Made by a program: the position numbers and the translations under genes | Assembly: GCA_903858115.1 (NCBI GenBank) | Contig: CAIOHR010000432.1 | Coordinates: forward strand, 1-64,000 | Origin: an uncultured Pirellula sp. | GTDB lineage: Bacteria; Planctomycetota; Planctomycetia; Pirellulales; Pirellulaceae | DNA: 64,000 nucleotides | Direction of reading: 5' to 3' | Shown here: positions 17,719 through 26,327 of the stretch, piece by piece | Layout: every line of letters starts with the position of its first letter | How positions within the stretch are numbered: position 1 is the first letter of the stretch | Notes under the pieces: model-generated | Seen by the model: only the letters and a program-made list of their open reading frames with translations | The model's database searches: none | What the model was told of the DNA's origin: nothing

Positions 17719-18612
17719 ATGAGTAGTCGTATTGAGCCAAGGGGAAATCCTCAGGGGAAATGGAACGAAACCTGTTCTCCTGCGGATATGAAGTTGACCA
17801 TTTCGCTTGATAAATCCATCAACGATCTTTCTTGGATCAAGCGTTCTCTGCTCTTTGCAGAACTTTCTAGGCTATCGTATGCATCCCATGAGCCCGTCGC
17901 GAGGGTCGCTTATGCAGCAGGCCTCGATTCCTGTGAGCTCGTAGAACGGGAAGGAGCGGAGGCGTATGTTTTGGGAAATCGATACGATTGCATCATCGTA
18001 TGTCGCGGAACCGAACCTCATCAATGGAACGACATCCATGCCGACGCTAATGCTTGGCCGGTAATTTCCGACGTTGGACGTGTTCATAGCGGCTTTTATT
18101 CGGAGGTTAATGAACTTTGGCCGCGATTGGAACAAATCATCAAGGAGAATCAACGACCGATATGGTTTGCAGGACATTCCCTGGGTGGAGCCATGGCCGC
18201 CGTGTGCGCGGTACAATGTAAGGTGGCTCCCATTCCATCGGATCCGCGAGCAATCTTCACTTACGGAGCGCCGCGAGTGGGAGATAAAAAATATGCTTCA
18301 TTCTTGAAGATCAAACACTACCGTTGGGTGAACAACAATGACATTGTCCCGCGTACTCCTCCACGCTGGTTTGGGTATCACCACATGGGGCAAGAAATCT
18401 ACCTCAATCGAAAAGGCCAGATCAGCAGGTTGAGATCGTGGCTGCGAGTGAGTGATCGTTTTCGTGGTTTGCTTTCGTCGTTGCGAGTTTGGAAGCTGGA
18501 CTATTTTAGCGATCACTCGATGGTGGAGTACATCCATCACATTCGGAATCTTTATGATGATGAAGCGAGTGGCAAGATCATCAAGAAGCCACGTCACATA
18601 CCCGCCCAATAG
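17719..18612 (+). CDS. Class 3 lipase-family alpha/beta hydrolase
   Basis: This 297-residue protein has the lipase nucleophile elbow FAGHSLGGAM (Ser154), preceded by CRGTEPHQWNDIHAD and followed by YGAPRVGDKKYA, all characteristic of lipase class 3. A C-terminal DHSMVEYIHH gives the likely catalytic His. There is no signal peptide or membrane helix, so it is predicted cytoplasmic or released by a non-Sec route. It begins 4 bp after the citrate synthase stop, suggesting shared transcription. The substrate is unknown. Confidence 0.85.
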   Translation: MSSRIEPRGNPQGKWNETCSPADMKLTISLDKSINDLSWIKRSLLFAELSRLSYASHEPVARVAYAAGLDSCELVEREGAEAYVLGNRYDCIIVCRGTEPHQWNDIHADANAWPVISDVGRVHSGFYSEVNELWPRLEQIIKENQRPIWFAGHSLGGAMAAVCAVQCKVAPIPSDPRAIFTYGAPRVGDKKYASFLKIKHYRWVNNNDIVPRTPPRWFGYHHMGQEIYLNRKGQISRLRSWLRVSDRFRGLLSSLRVWKLDYFSDHSMVEYIHHIRNLYDDEASGKIIKKPRHIPAQ

Positions 18613-18656
18613 ATTTCATCGGCGAGCTTTTGGCATCCAAACGGCAAGTGAAATTC

Positions 18657-20135
18657 ATGAGTAGACGGAATATTGCGTTGGTTGCGGTTGTTTTCTCGCT
18701 GGCTTCCTTCCTGTCGAAAGGGCTCGTTTTCGGAAGCTCGCCAAATGTCATCTTGATTGTCGCCGACGATATGGGTTATGCCGATATGGGTGTTCAAGGA
18801 GCCATCGGTTTCCAAACACCCCATCTCGATCAACTGGCGCAGCAAGGTACGAGGTTTACAAGTTTCTATGTCGCCCAAGCTGTTTGTACCGCGTCGCGTG
18901 CGGCGTTGATGACTGGTTGTTACCCGAATCGTATCGGCATGCACGGGGCATACAATCACACGAGCCGAGATGGAATTGCGGAAAGCGAATGGCTGTTGCC
19001 AGAAATGTTCCAAGAAAGGGGCTACGCGACGGCGGGGATGGGAAAATGGCATCTAGGGACTAGGCTCAAATTCCACCCCAATCGACATGGGTTTAAGGAG
19101 TGGTTAGGGATTCCCTATTCTAATGACAACTCAAAGTACCACCCATCACTCGCATCCCAAATGCCGCCTCTTCCGCTCTATGAAGGAGAGAGAGTTGTCG
19201 AGAATGATCCTGATCAAGCGTTGTTTACAAAACGATTCACCGAGCATGCTATTCGATTTATCGAGCTTCATGCTTCGCAGCCCTTCTTCTTGTATATGCC
19301 CCATGTTATGCCCCATGTACCGATCTTTGCTTCCAAAGATTTTAAGGGGCGAAGCAAAGCGGGACTGTATGGTGATGTGCTCGAGGAACTCGACTGGTCC
19401 GTCGGTCAGATTATGGTGACTTTGAAGCGACTGGATATCGAACGAAACACGTTGGTTATCTTCATCTCGGACAATGGACCATTTCTGTCTTACGGCGATC
19501 ACGCGGGATCCGCAACACCTTTCCGTGAAGGCAAGTTAACCACATTCGAAGGAGGTGTGCGAGTTCCCTGCATCGCGAGATGGCCAGAACGCATCCCTGC
19601 AGGCCGTATCTGTTCCGACCCGTGGATGAGTATCAGCATCCTTCCGACCATGGCCGAGTTGATCGGTGGCAAATTGTCTTCGCTCAAGATCGATGGCAAG
19701 TCCGCCAGGGGTTTGCTCCTCGGTGAAGAGAACGCAGGATCCCCGCAAGAGGCACTCTTTTTTTACTCCGGCACGGCGCTGCAAGCGGTTCGAAGTGGGC
19801 GTTGGAAACTGCATTTCCCGCACCCGTACATCACAGTCGCCGCAGAGCCAGGCAAAAATGGCAGGCCTTCGAATTGGGGTAAACTAGCGCCTTCCGGGAT
19901 CACACAATCGGGCGTTGAAGGAATCGCGACTCGTCACGGATATCGTGTTGAGCAGATAGAGGAATCGCTCTTTGATCTCGAAACGGATCCTGCCGAGGAG
20001 AATAATGTCGCTGCTGCTCACCCTGATATCGTGAAACGACTTACTGGGTTGGCAAATGCTGTTCGCGAGGAGCTCGGCGATTCTCAATTGCAGGTCAACG
20101 GCAGGGGATTGCGAAAGCCTGGACTGGATGAATGA
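18657..20135 (+). CDS. Type I (formylglycine) sulfatase, secreted
   Basis: A 492-aa arylsulfatase-family enzyme. A signal peptide (IALVAVVFSLASFLSKG) is followed by VILIVADDMGYADMG, which carries the metal-binding aspartates. The modification site is CTASR (Cys77), fitting C-x-A/P-S-R with Ala in place of the commoner Pro. Further matches are GKWHLG and FISDNGPFLS. Planctomycetes use many such enzymes on sulfated polysaccharides. No formylglycine-generating or anSME maturase gene is in this window. ATG 18657 was chosen over a TTG at 18630 because the signal peptide follows directly. The start lies 44 bp after the lipase gene. Confidence 0.93.
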   Translation: MSRRNIALVAVVFSLASFLSKGLVFGSSPNVILIVADDMGYADMGVQGAIGFQTPHLDQLAQQGTRFTSFYVAQAVCTASRAALMTGCYPNRIGMHGAYNHTSRDGIAESEWLLPEMFQERGYATAGMGKWHLGTRLKFHPNRHGFKEWLGIPYSNDNSKYHPSLASQMPPLPLYEGERVVENDPDQALFTKRFTEHAIRFIELHASQPFFLYMPHVMPHVPIFASKDFKGRSKAGLYGDVLEELDWSVGQIMVTLKRLDIERNTLVIFISDNGPFLSYGDHAGSATPFREGKLTTFEGGVRVPCIARWPERIPAGRICSDPWMSISILPTMAELIGGKLSSLKIDGKSARGLLLGEENAGSPQEALFFYSGTALQAVRSGRWKLHFPHPYITVAAEPGKNGRPSNWGKLAPSGITQSGVEGIATRHGYRVEQIEESLFDLETDPAEENNVAAAHPDIVKRLTGLANAVREELGDSQLQVNGRGLRKPGLDE

Positions 20136-20148
20136 ACGGTGTGCGCTG

Positions 20149-20514
20149 CTAGCGACGACGGTTCAGTTGTGCAGCCTCAAAACGCATGCACTCCTCGTTG
20201 GCTTCGTCCCAGTTACCGGATTGCACTAGACGAAGTATCGCGTCAAAGTGCGATCGCTCTTGGTTCGGCATCGTGCCGTCGGCAACTCGCTTGTCAAGCA
20301 ATCGCTTCACGCCGGCTACTTGCTGAGCGTTCTCAGACGAAACGGCGGTTCTTAATAGTTGAATGCAGTCAAGATTCTCCCGTTGAACCGCAGGTGGTAG
20401 ATTCCACCACCGATAGACGAGTGGGGTAACGAAAAAAAGCGTTGCTAGCAGAAGAATCGTGCCGTACACCCACGATTTGGCCAACTGAGAATCACGATCT
20501 TCCTTATTCATCAT
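20149..20514 (-). CDS. Small membrane protein partnered with DUF1559 gene
   Basis: About 121 residues with one membrane helix (ILLLATLFFVTPLVYRWW, about 19-36) and a soluble helical domain ending in QLNRRR. The start ATG overlaps the 3' end of the DUF1559 gene by about 11 bp, and GGTGAGG lies about 9 bases upstream. The two are therefore translated together. I do not recognise the domain. Small membrane proteins of this kind commonly follow DUF1559 genes in planctomycetes, so a role in export or display of the pilin-like protein is plausible but unproven. Confidence 0.7.
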   Translation of the reverse strand: MMNKEDRDSQLAKSWVYGTILLLATLFFVTPLVYRWWNLPPAVQRENLDCIQLLRTAVSSENAQQVAGVKRLLDKRVADGTMPNQERSHFDAILRLVQSGNWDEANEECMRFEAAQLNRRR

Positions 20515-21493
20515 GAGAAAAAACCTCACCTTTGTTCCGGCTACTCATGGCGGCCCAGGTCGGTTGGTGGATGCTCGAGGAAACGAAGCGAGTGCTTCCA
20601 TCTCCCAAAACCACGTTCGCACCATTTGGATGCTCTGAGAACATTTGGCAAACGTGACTCAATGGGCTGTTGGGAGGATGGATCGGAGCAAAGCCTGTAA
20701 TCGGATCGACCTCTTCTGCGGCCGGGCCGCTATGCACACTGAGCAGAGTCGCTGCATGATCACATTCCGTTAATGGAAATCGATTTGGATTGTTGGTACA
20801 GACCGCGGCGCTCGGTACGATTCCAGCCCAAGTCTTGTCACTGAGTATGGGAGCGTGCTCTCCTAAGAACACAGTATTGGAAAGTCCATCGGATACCGAA
20901 CTAACCGTGATTCGTCCGTTGCGAAAGAAAGGACCGTCGGCAAATCGCGAGACGTCTTCTACCGAGTAACCCCACGGTTCATCCTGGCCCGAATTCACGA
21001 CGTAGCATGATCTTGCCATTCTCGCCAACTCTGTGCCGGCCTCATTCTTGATCACCGCGTCTCCGTCGCTCTGCGAAGCGGACGGGCAAAGAAACATCGG
21101 CAATCGGGTGCGTGTTCCAGCTATGTTGACGGGAGCCCAAGCGGCGACAGAAAAGTTAAACCCTTGATACAGTGCTCCTTGTTCCATCTGCGGTAGTATC
21201 AATGCTCCCCAAGCGAATCCGTTGGGGCCATCAAAAGTAACGGGGTCACGCGACGGGTTTCTCGTGTAGGATAGGTAAGCGGGTGGGAATACTCGAAAGG
21301 CACTCTCGTAGTTCGCAATCGCCAAACCAAGCTGACGGATGTTGTTCTGGCAACTCATGCGACGTGCAGCTTCTCGGGCAGCTTGGATCGCAGGCAATAG
21401 CAACGAAACCAAAATGCCGATGATCGCGATGACGACCAATAGCTCTACCAATGTGAAACCGAGATTCCCCGACTGCCGAAATCGTGTCATCAT
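20504..21493 (-). CDS. DUF1559 prepilin-like protein
   Basis: A 329-aa protein with a type IV prepilin leader: a short basic N-terminus, the GFTLVELLVVIAIIGILVSL cleavage/helix motif, then AAREAARRMSCQNN. The large domain and the C-terminal H-x-x-G-x-N-V block (EHPNGANVVLGDGSTRF) are diagnostic of DUF1559, a family greatly expanded in planctomycetes. The protein is presumably processed by prepilin peptidase and displayed on the envelope. The ATG at 21493 is chosen because AAAGGAAGGGAGC lies immediately upstream. The frame is open to 21619, but it would then include the promoter. Confidence 0.93.
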   Translation of the reverse strand: MMTRFRQSGNLGFTLVELLVVIAIIGILVSLLLPAIQAAREAARRMSCQNNIRQLGLAIANYESAFRVFPPAYLSYTRNPSRDPVTFDGPNGFAWGALILPQMEQGALYQGFNFSVAAWAPVNIAGTRTRLPMFLCPSASQSDGDAVIKNEAGTELARMARSCYVVNSGQDEPWGYSVEDVSRFADGPFFRNGRITVSSVSDGLSNTVFLGEHAPILSDKTWAGIVPSAAVCTNNPNRFPLTECDHAATLLSVHSGPAAEEVDPITGFAPIHPPNSPLSHVCQMFSEHPNGANVVLGDGSTRFVSSSIHQPTWAAMSSRNKGEVFSHDE

Positions 21494-21560
21494 GCTCCCT
21501 TCCTTTAGAACACGGATCGAACCACACATTATTTGATTCTCTACACTCATGTTCTTATCG

Positions 21561-21588
21561 ATTGTAGCTATGGCTACATTGGTGTCAA
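21561..21588 (-). promoter_or_regulatory. Sigma70-like promoter of the DUF1559 operon with embedded palindrome
   Basis: Read on the minus strand, TTGACA (21588-21583) is followed after 16 bp by TACAAT (21566-21561), close to sigma70 consensus and about 65 bp upstream of the DUF1559 start. The palindrome TGTAGC-N4-GCTACA (21563-21578) lies over the spacer and the -10 hexamer, where a repressor would block RNA polymerase. The divergent neighbour is an MntR-type regulator, and the site resembles the E. coli MntR box (TAGC-N4-GCTA core, recalled from the literature). Binding by MntR is an inference. Confidence 0.55.
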
Positions 21589-21768
21589 GATGTTCATTAA
21601 ACATGATTTTACAGCACATGGACCGCTGCCTTGTTCTTTGTAGATTTTAGGGTTGGCGTTAGACTGTACGTATTCGGTGCGCAGTGAGGATATGTACTAG
21701 CTGCCGCAGCGCCGATATAGCGATTGCCGCTTTTTCATCCTTGTTCTTCCGTTTCCCTCATTTGCGTT

Positions 21769-22200
21769 ATGAAAAACACCATCAAATCACGCCAGCATCA
21801 ACGAACTCGTAGTGACCATGCTATGGAAACAGCGGAGGACTATACCGAGGCTGTTTTCGATTTGATCGAAAGTCAATCCGAGTGCCGGCTACGTGATCTG
21901 GCCAAGCATTTTGGCGTGACGCACGTCACTGCCAACAAAATTGTGGCTAGGCTTGCGAAAGAAGGGTTGCTAGATACTCAACCCTATCAGCCCATAGGTC
22001 TGACGCCGACCGGCCGCAAGCTAGCAATTCAGTGCAAGAAGCGCCACGAGACGGTGTATCGTTTTCTGCGTTGTCTAGGGATCGATGAGTCGACCTCGAG
22101 GATCGATTCCGAGGGAATCGAGCATCACGTTAGCCCGAAGACCCTCAAAGCTTTTGAAGCATTCGTAGCCACGACATCGGCAACCAAAAGCAGAGAATGA
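21769..22200 (+). CDS. mntR: MntR-type manganese-responsive transcriptional regulator
   Basis: A 143-residue DtxR-family regulator. The N-terminal winged helix (DLAKHFGVTHVTANKIVARL) is followed by the metal-binding dimerisation domain. The six ligands known from B. subtilis MntR are all present by alignment: D24 and E27 (EDYTEAV), H93 (KRHETV), and E115, E118 and H119 (DSEGIEHH). No third SH3-like domain exists, so it belongs to the short MntR type. The basic N-terminal extension resembles that of enterobacterial MntR. ATG 21769 was taken; the frame extends upstream to 21724. No manganese transporter is adjacent. Confidence 0.9.
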   Translation: MKNTIKSRQHQRTRSDHAMETAEDYTEAVFDLIESQSECRLRDLAKHFGVTHVTANKIVARLAKEGLLDTQPYQPIGLTPTGRKLAIQCKKRHETVYRFLRCLGIDESTSRIDSEGIEHHVSPKTLKAFEAFVATTSATKSRE

Positions 22201-22201
22201 C

Positions 22202-22231
22202 CATTGCGATTTTTCTAGACTAACTGCAATG
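22202..22231. repeat. Short inverted repeat between convergent mntR and lipoprotein genes
   Basis: CATTGC (22202-22207) and GCAATG (22226-22231) form a 6-bp stem around an 18-nt loop that contains a TTTTT run. It occupies almost all of the 38-bp gap between two convergent genes. It could weakly terminate both, but the stem is short. Confidence 0.25.
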
Positions 22232-22238
22232 TTATGGA

Positions 22239-22946
22239 CTATTTGCCAAAGCTAAATCCCTTGGAGCCAGTACGGGCGCGTGCAGCGCTGGAGGCGGCAG
22301 ACGAAGCTCTTGATCGTGCCGAACTAACGGCGGATTTGTGATAATCAGGCGAGCTCATTTGCGTGCCCCCGAAGTTGGGGCGTGCTGCGGCCGCTGCTCC
22401 ACTATAGAAACTATTCTGACGGCCCATCATCGAACCGAGCATGTAGCCCATCATCATTCCTCCCGGGCGAAACCCGTAGGGACGGTGATGGCCATTGTTG
22501 TCGGATGCGACAAGTCGACTGTTGTCCACGTCGATTGTCACGGTGAATTCTTTGGTTTCCCCTAAATCCTGCACGTTGTTTCCATTCGGATCTTGAAAGC
22601 CAACGATCTCGCCGCCAGCTGCGAATGCAACTCCGACGGGGGAGGACATTGCTTTTACTTCATTCAGTTTGTTGGCATACTTTTGAAGAAAGGCTGCTTC
22701 CTTCGAGGGATCTTGTTTGTCGGGAGGAATGGCAGCTAGATTTGTTTCCGTGCCTGGTTGGCCGTCGTTGCCGGCAACCTTGACCGTGGCATTAGCGGCA
22801 TCCGGCGAAGCGCTTTCGTCCAAGACAACGGCTAGAGCGTCTAGAACCTTGTTTAAGTCTACGACATCTACAGAACCGCCTGCATCGCATCCAAAAAAGA
22901 TCGCAGTGGAAAGTAGCAAACTCACTCTAGCAAACTGGGTTTTCAT
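22239..22946 (-). CDS. Putative lipoprotein with Ser/Ala/Arg-rich tail
   Basis: This 235-aa protein has a lipoprotein-type signal (LLLSTAIFFGC, Cys20), so it is probably lipid-anchored. The middle carries acidic, Gly- and Asn-rich segments (FQDPNGNNVQDLGETKEF) suggestive of ion binding. A Gly/Met-rich stretch (RPGGMMMGYMLGSMMGRQN) follows, then a C-terminal run of Ser-Ala-Arg residues. A Shine-Dalgarno (GAGGTG) precedes the ATG. I do not recognise a family. It ends 38 bp from the convergent mntR. Confidence 0.7.
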   Translation of the reverse strand: MKTQFARVSLLLSTAIFFGCDAGGSVDVVDLNKVLDALAVVLDESASPDAANATVKVAGNDGQPGTETNLAAIPPDKQDPSKEAAFLQKYANKLNEVKAMSSPVGVAFAAGGEIVGFQDPNGNNVQDLGETKEFTVTIDVDNSRLVASDNNGHHRPYGFRPGGMMMGYMLGSMMGRQNSFYSGAAAAARPNFGGTQMSSPDYHKSAVSSARSRASSAASSAARARTGSKGFSFGK

Positions 22947-23170
22947 CCAAACACCTCAAAATTGAAGACACTCACTCACCTGGTAGCATAAAAATAGCAT
23001 GAATCCTCTTCGGAGGCAAAGATGTTCCGGTTGTAACGAATAAAACATAGCTCACTCCCCACTAGCACTCGATCTAGGAACCATCGAGGTAGTCAAGTTA
23101 TCGCTGCCGCCAACCGCATGGTCGCGATCCGAATGTGGGGGACAAAGAAAATGAACCCGTGGATCAACAA

Positions 23171-24781
23171 TCAAGTGGATCGATTGTAGGTCTCTGTCAA
23201 TTCTGCAAGCCAATTCCCAACCGGCTTGGTCAAAACGTTTGGTGGACATCTCCAAGTCCAGTTCCCGGCTACCGTCCCGGGCATGTTCATTCGCGACGAG
23301 CTGTCTAGCCCCAGTAAATCTTGGATAGGCGTCAAGGCCATGGTCGCGACGCTGCTCCATATCGATCGGATGGCACCTAGGTGGATATTTGTTGGGCTGC
23401 AACTGAGGTAGCGGAGCGCGAAAGATTTTTCCCGATCGATTTCGTCTTGCGAACGCGTACTCCCTTCGCCCGCTTTGCTCTCAAACCAACCAACCACAGT
23501 GTCGTTATCATGTGTCCCAGTATAGGCGATGCAATGACGTGGGTAATGATGGGGTAGATCTAGGGAAGTTCCGTCCCCGCCACCGAACCCAAATTGGATG
23601 ATTCGCATTCCAGGAAAGTGAAATTTGTCGCGCAAGGCATGGACTTCAGGTGTGATGAATCCGAGGTCCTCCGCGATCACTGGCATCTCTCCACCACCAA
23701 TCGATTGAGATAGACGCTCAAAGAAATCTTCTCGCGGTCCGGGTTTCCACTGTCCAACACGCGCATCCGGTCTATCCGAGGGTATTTCCCAGTAGGCTTC
23801 GAATCCACGAAAGTGGTCAATTCGAACAAGATCACACTGCGAGAACATTCGCTTGCAACGACGCATCCACCAATCGTAACCGGATTGACGATGGGATTCC
23901 CAGCGGTAAAGAGGATTGCCCCAACGCTGTCCAGACTCCGAAAAGTAGTCTGGGGGGACGCCTGCGATCACAGTAGGATTTCCTCCTGCATCGAGCTCGA
24001 ACAAGTGCTGCTGCGACCATACGTCCGAACTGTCCATCGCCACAAAAATGGGAATGTCCCCAATCAACTGAACGCCCAATGTGCGAGCGTAGCTCCGAAG
24101 CTCGCCCCATTGCCTCTCGAATAGAAACTGAATGAACGACTCAAACTCCATCGCTACCCTCAGTTTGTCACGCCAATCGGCTAAGGCCTCTGACTCGCGA
24201 CGAACTAGGTTCGGTTCCCATGCATTCCATGCTTGGTCATTGTGAAAGTTCTTGCATGCGATAAACAGGCAATGATCCTCCAGCCAATAACGTTGCTGTT
24301 GCCGAAACTCTTCCCATTCGCCTGTCCTATCGCTTTTATGGTTCTGGAACCGACGAAACGCGATACGAAGCAACTCCATGCGTTTGCTTGCTGAAGATTC
24401 TAGATTGCACCGATCAAGTGAATTTGACCCGTTTCGACCGCACGATGCATCCTGCCACTCGTCCAATCGAAGTAGGCCATCGCGAACGAGCAATGCCGGA
24501 CTCACAAAGAGTGGGTTGCCCGCAAACGATGATGGTGACTGGTAAGGGGAAAAACCATATCCCGTTGGGCTGCACGGTAGAACCTGCCACCATTTCTGTT
24601 TGGCCGATGCCAGGAAGCGAACGTATTCGTACGCCGATGGTCCAAGATCGCCAGACTCCACATCCCCCGCCGCCCATACGCCGTCACAGCCGGGCTCGCC
24701 ATTTCCATGTGCCCATGTGAGAGCTGGCAATGAAGTGATGTGTAAAAGCAAACCACCCGATCGGTCAAAAAGACTAGTCAT
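23171..24781 (-). CDS. malQ: 4-alpha-glucanotransferase (amylomaltase)
   Basis: A GH77 enzyme of 536 aa that transfers maltodextrin segments between glucans. The start RSGGLLLHITSLP and KQKWWQVLPCSPTGYGFSPY are typical. Catalytic residues lie in VRIDHFRGFEAYW (nucleophile Asp), PVIAEDLGFITPEV (acid/base Glu) and AYTGTHDNDTVVGWF (stabilising Asp). It starts 31 bp downstream of the asnS stop. Together with the nearby GH63-like gene it suggests intracellular glycogen or maltodextrin turnover. Confidence 0.95.
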   Translation of the reverse strand: MTSLFDRSGGLLLHITSLPALTWAHGNGEPGCDGVWAAGDVESGDLGPSAYEYVRFLASAKQKWWQVLPCSPTGYGFSPYQSPSSFAGNPLFVSPALLVRDGLLRLDEWQDASCGRNGSNSLDRCNLESSASKRMELLRIAFRRFQNHKSDRTGEWEEFRQQQRYWLEDHCLFIACKNFHNDQAWNAWEPNLVRRESEALADWRDKLRVAMEFESFIQFLFERQWGELRSYARTLGVQLIGDIPIFVAMDSSDVWSQQHLFELDAGGNPTVIAGVPPDYFSESGQRWGNPLYRWESHRQSGYDWWMRRCKRMFSQCDLVRIDHFRGFEAYWEIPSDRPDARVGQWKPGPREDFFERLSQSIGGGEMPVIAEDLGFITPEVHALRDKFHFPGMRIIQFGFGGGDGTSLDLPHHYPRHCIAYTGTHDNDTVVGWFESKAGEGSTRSQDEIDREKSFALRYLSCSPTNIHLGAIRSIWSSVATMALTPIQDLLGLDSSSRMNMPGTVAGNWTWRCPPNVLTKPVGNWLAELTETYNRST

Positions 24782-24812
24782 GCGTACGTCGGACGGTTCT
24801 GGAAATCGAGAG

Positions 24813-26210
24813 TTAGAACTCGCAGTTGCCTGGAGTTCGTGGAAATGGAATCACATCGCGAATGTTCGTCATACCGGTGGAGTATTGGACCATACGTTCA
24901 AGCCCCAATCCAAAACCGGCGTGAGGCACTGTTCCATAGCGACGCAAATCCAAATACCACCAATAGTCATCAGGCTTGAGTCCGCTCTGCACCATCCGAT
25001 CTGTTAAAACATCAAGTCTTTCATCACGCTGGCTTCCACCGATGATCTCCCCCACGCCTGGAACGAGGACGGCCATCGCGGCGACAGTTTTACCATCGTC
25101 GTTGAGCCGCATGTAAAACGACTTAATCTCCTTCGGATAGTTGTAGAGAATGACCGGGCCCTGAACATGCTTCTCTGTAATATATCGTTCATGCTCCGCT
25201 TGCAAATCTACTCCCCACGAAACTGGATACTCAAACTTCTCTCCACTTGCCTGCAAAATGGCAACCGCTTCCGTATAGGAAAGATGGGTAAAGGGTTTAT
25301 CGAGTACTAATTGCAACGACGCTAGCAATCCTGGCTGAATTCGTTTCTCAAAAAAGTCCATGTCTTCGCCGCAATGGGACAAAAGATCTCGAAGCATATA
25401 CTTGAGATAGCGTTCCGCTAAATCCATGTTGTCGTTCAAATCAAAAAAAGCCATCTCGGGTTCAATCATCCAAAACTCGGATAAGTGGCGGGAGGTATTC
25501 GAGTTCTCTGCTCGAAAAGTTGGTCCAAACGTATAAATTTTGCCCAGAGCCGTCGCATAAGCCTCTCCCTCGAGTTGGCCACTCACCGTCAGATACGACG
25601 ATTTGCCAAAAAAGTCTTGGGCCGTATCGACCTTGCCTGCAACCATCGGTAGTTTATCCAACGGCAACGTTGTTACACGGAACATTTGGCCAGCTCCTTC
25701 ACAGTCACTAGCGGTGATCACAGGTGTGTGAACATAGAGAAACCCCTCCTGTTGATAAAACGAATGAGTTGCATAACTCAATCGGTTTCTGACTCGTGCT
25801 ACCGCACCGAACGTATTGGTTCTTGGTCGCAAATGAGCCCATTCGCGAAGCTTTTCAAAAGTATGCTGTTTCTTTTGAAGCGGATACTCGGTGGCGCTCG
25901 CCGTGCCGGTAATCTGCACTTCGTGGGCAAACATCTCGGTCGTTTGGCCTTGCCCAGCGCTTGCCTTGATCTCGCCTCTAACAACCACGCTGCTTCCGAC
26001 GGTTAATGTAGTGACGTCAGATTGATAGTTAGGCAATGTTCCGTCTGCAACAATTTGCAGATTGCCAAAGCAACTTCCATCGTTCACTTCGATGAAACTG
26101 AATCCTCCCTTGCTGTCGCGTCGCGTCCGAACCCACCCTCGAATCTGCGCAACAGAACCTATAGCATCCGCTTGTCGCGCACGTTGAATGGAAATCCAGT
26201 TGTTCTTCAT
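24813..26210 (-). CDS. asnS: Asparaginyl-tRNA synthetase
   Basis: A class IIb synthetase of 465 aa. The N-terminal OB fold (VAQIRGWVRTRRDSKGGFSF) binds the anticodon. Motif 2 appears in GPTFRAENSNTSRHLSEFWM and motif 3 in GFGLGLERMVQYSTG. The ending IPFPRTPGNCEF is the usual AsnRS C-terminus and distinguishes it from AspRS and from archaeal-type AsnA. The presence of AsnRS implies direct charging of tRNA-Asn. Confidence 0.97.
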   Translation of the reverse strand: MKNNWISIQRARQADAIGSVAQIRGWVRTRRDSKGGFSFIEVNDGSCFGNLQIVADGTLPNYQSDVTTLTVGSSVVVRGEIKASAGQGQTTEMFAHEVQITGTASATEYPLQKKQHTFEKLREWAHLRPRTNTFGAVARVRNRLSYATHSFYQQEGFLYVHTPVITASDCEGAGQMFRVTTLPLDKLPMVAGKVDTAQDFFGKSSYLTVSGQLEGEAYATALGKIYTFGPTFRAENSNTSRHLSEFWMIEPEMAFFDLNDNMDLAERYLKYMLRDLLSHCGEDMDFFEKRIQPGLLASLQLVLDKPFTHLSYTEAVAILQASGEKFEYPVSWGVDLQAEHERYITEKHVQGPVILYNYPKEIKSFYMRLNDDGKTVAAMAVLVPGVGEIIGGSQRDERLDVLTDRMVQSGLKPDDYWWYLDLRRYGTVPHAGFGLGLERMVQYSTGMTNIRDVIPFPRTPGNCEF

Positions 26211-26301
26211 CTTTTTCGCTCAAATGTAGGGTTTTGATCAAAATCTCGCACTTACAGAAAACCACAGCTCTAGACATTATCTGTGTTTAACGCGTTTTGG
26301 C

Positions 26302-26327
26302 GAGCGGAAAGCGTACGTTGTCCGCTC
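26302..26327. repeat. Hairpin just after the GH63-like gene
   Basis: GAGCGGA (26302-26308) pairs with TCCGCTC (26321-26327) around a 12-nt loop that contains the self-complementary CGTACG. It starts at the stop codon of the GH63-like gene and precedes asnS. No T-run follows on the minus strand. It may stabilise the mRNA end or give weak termination. Confidence 0.35.
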
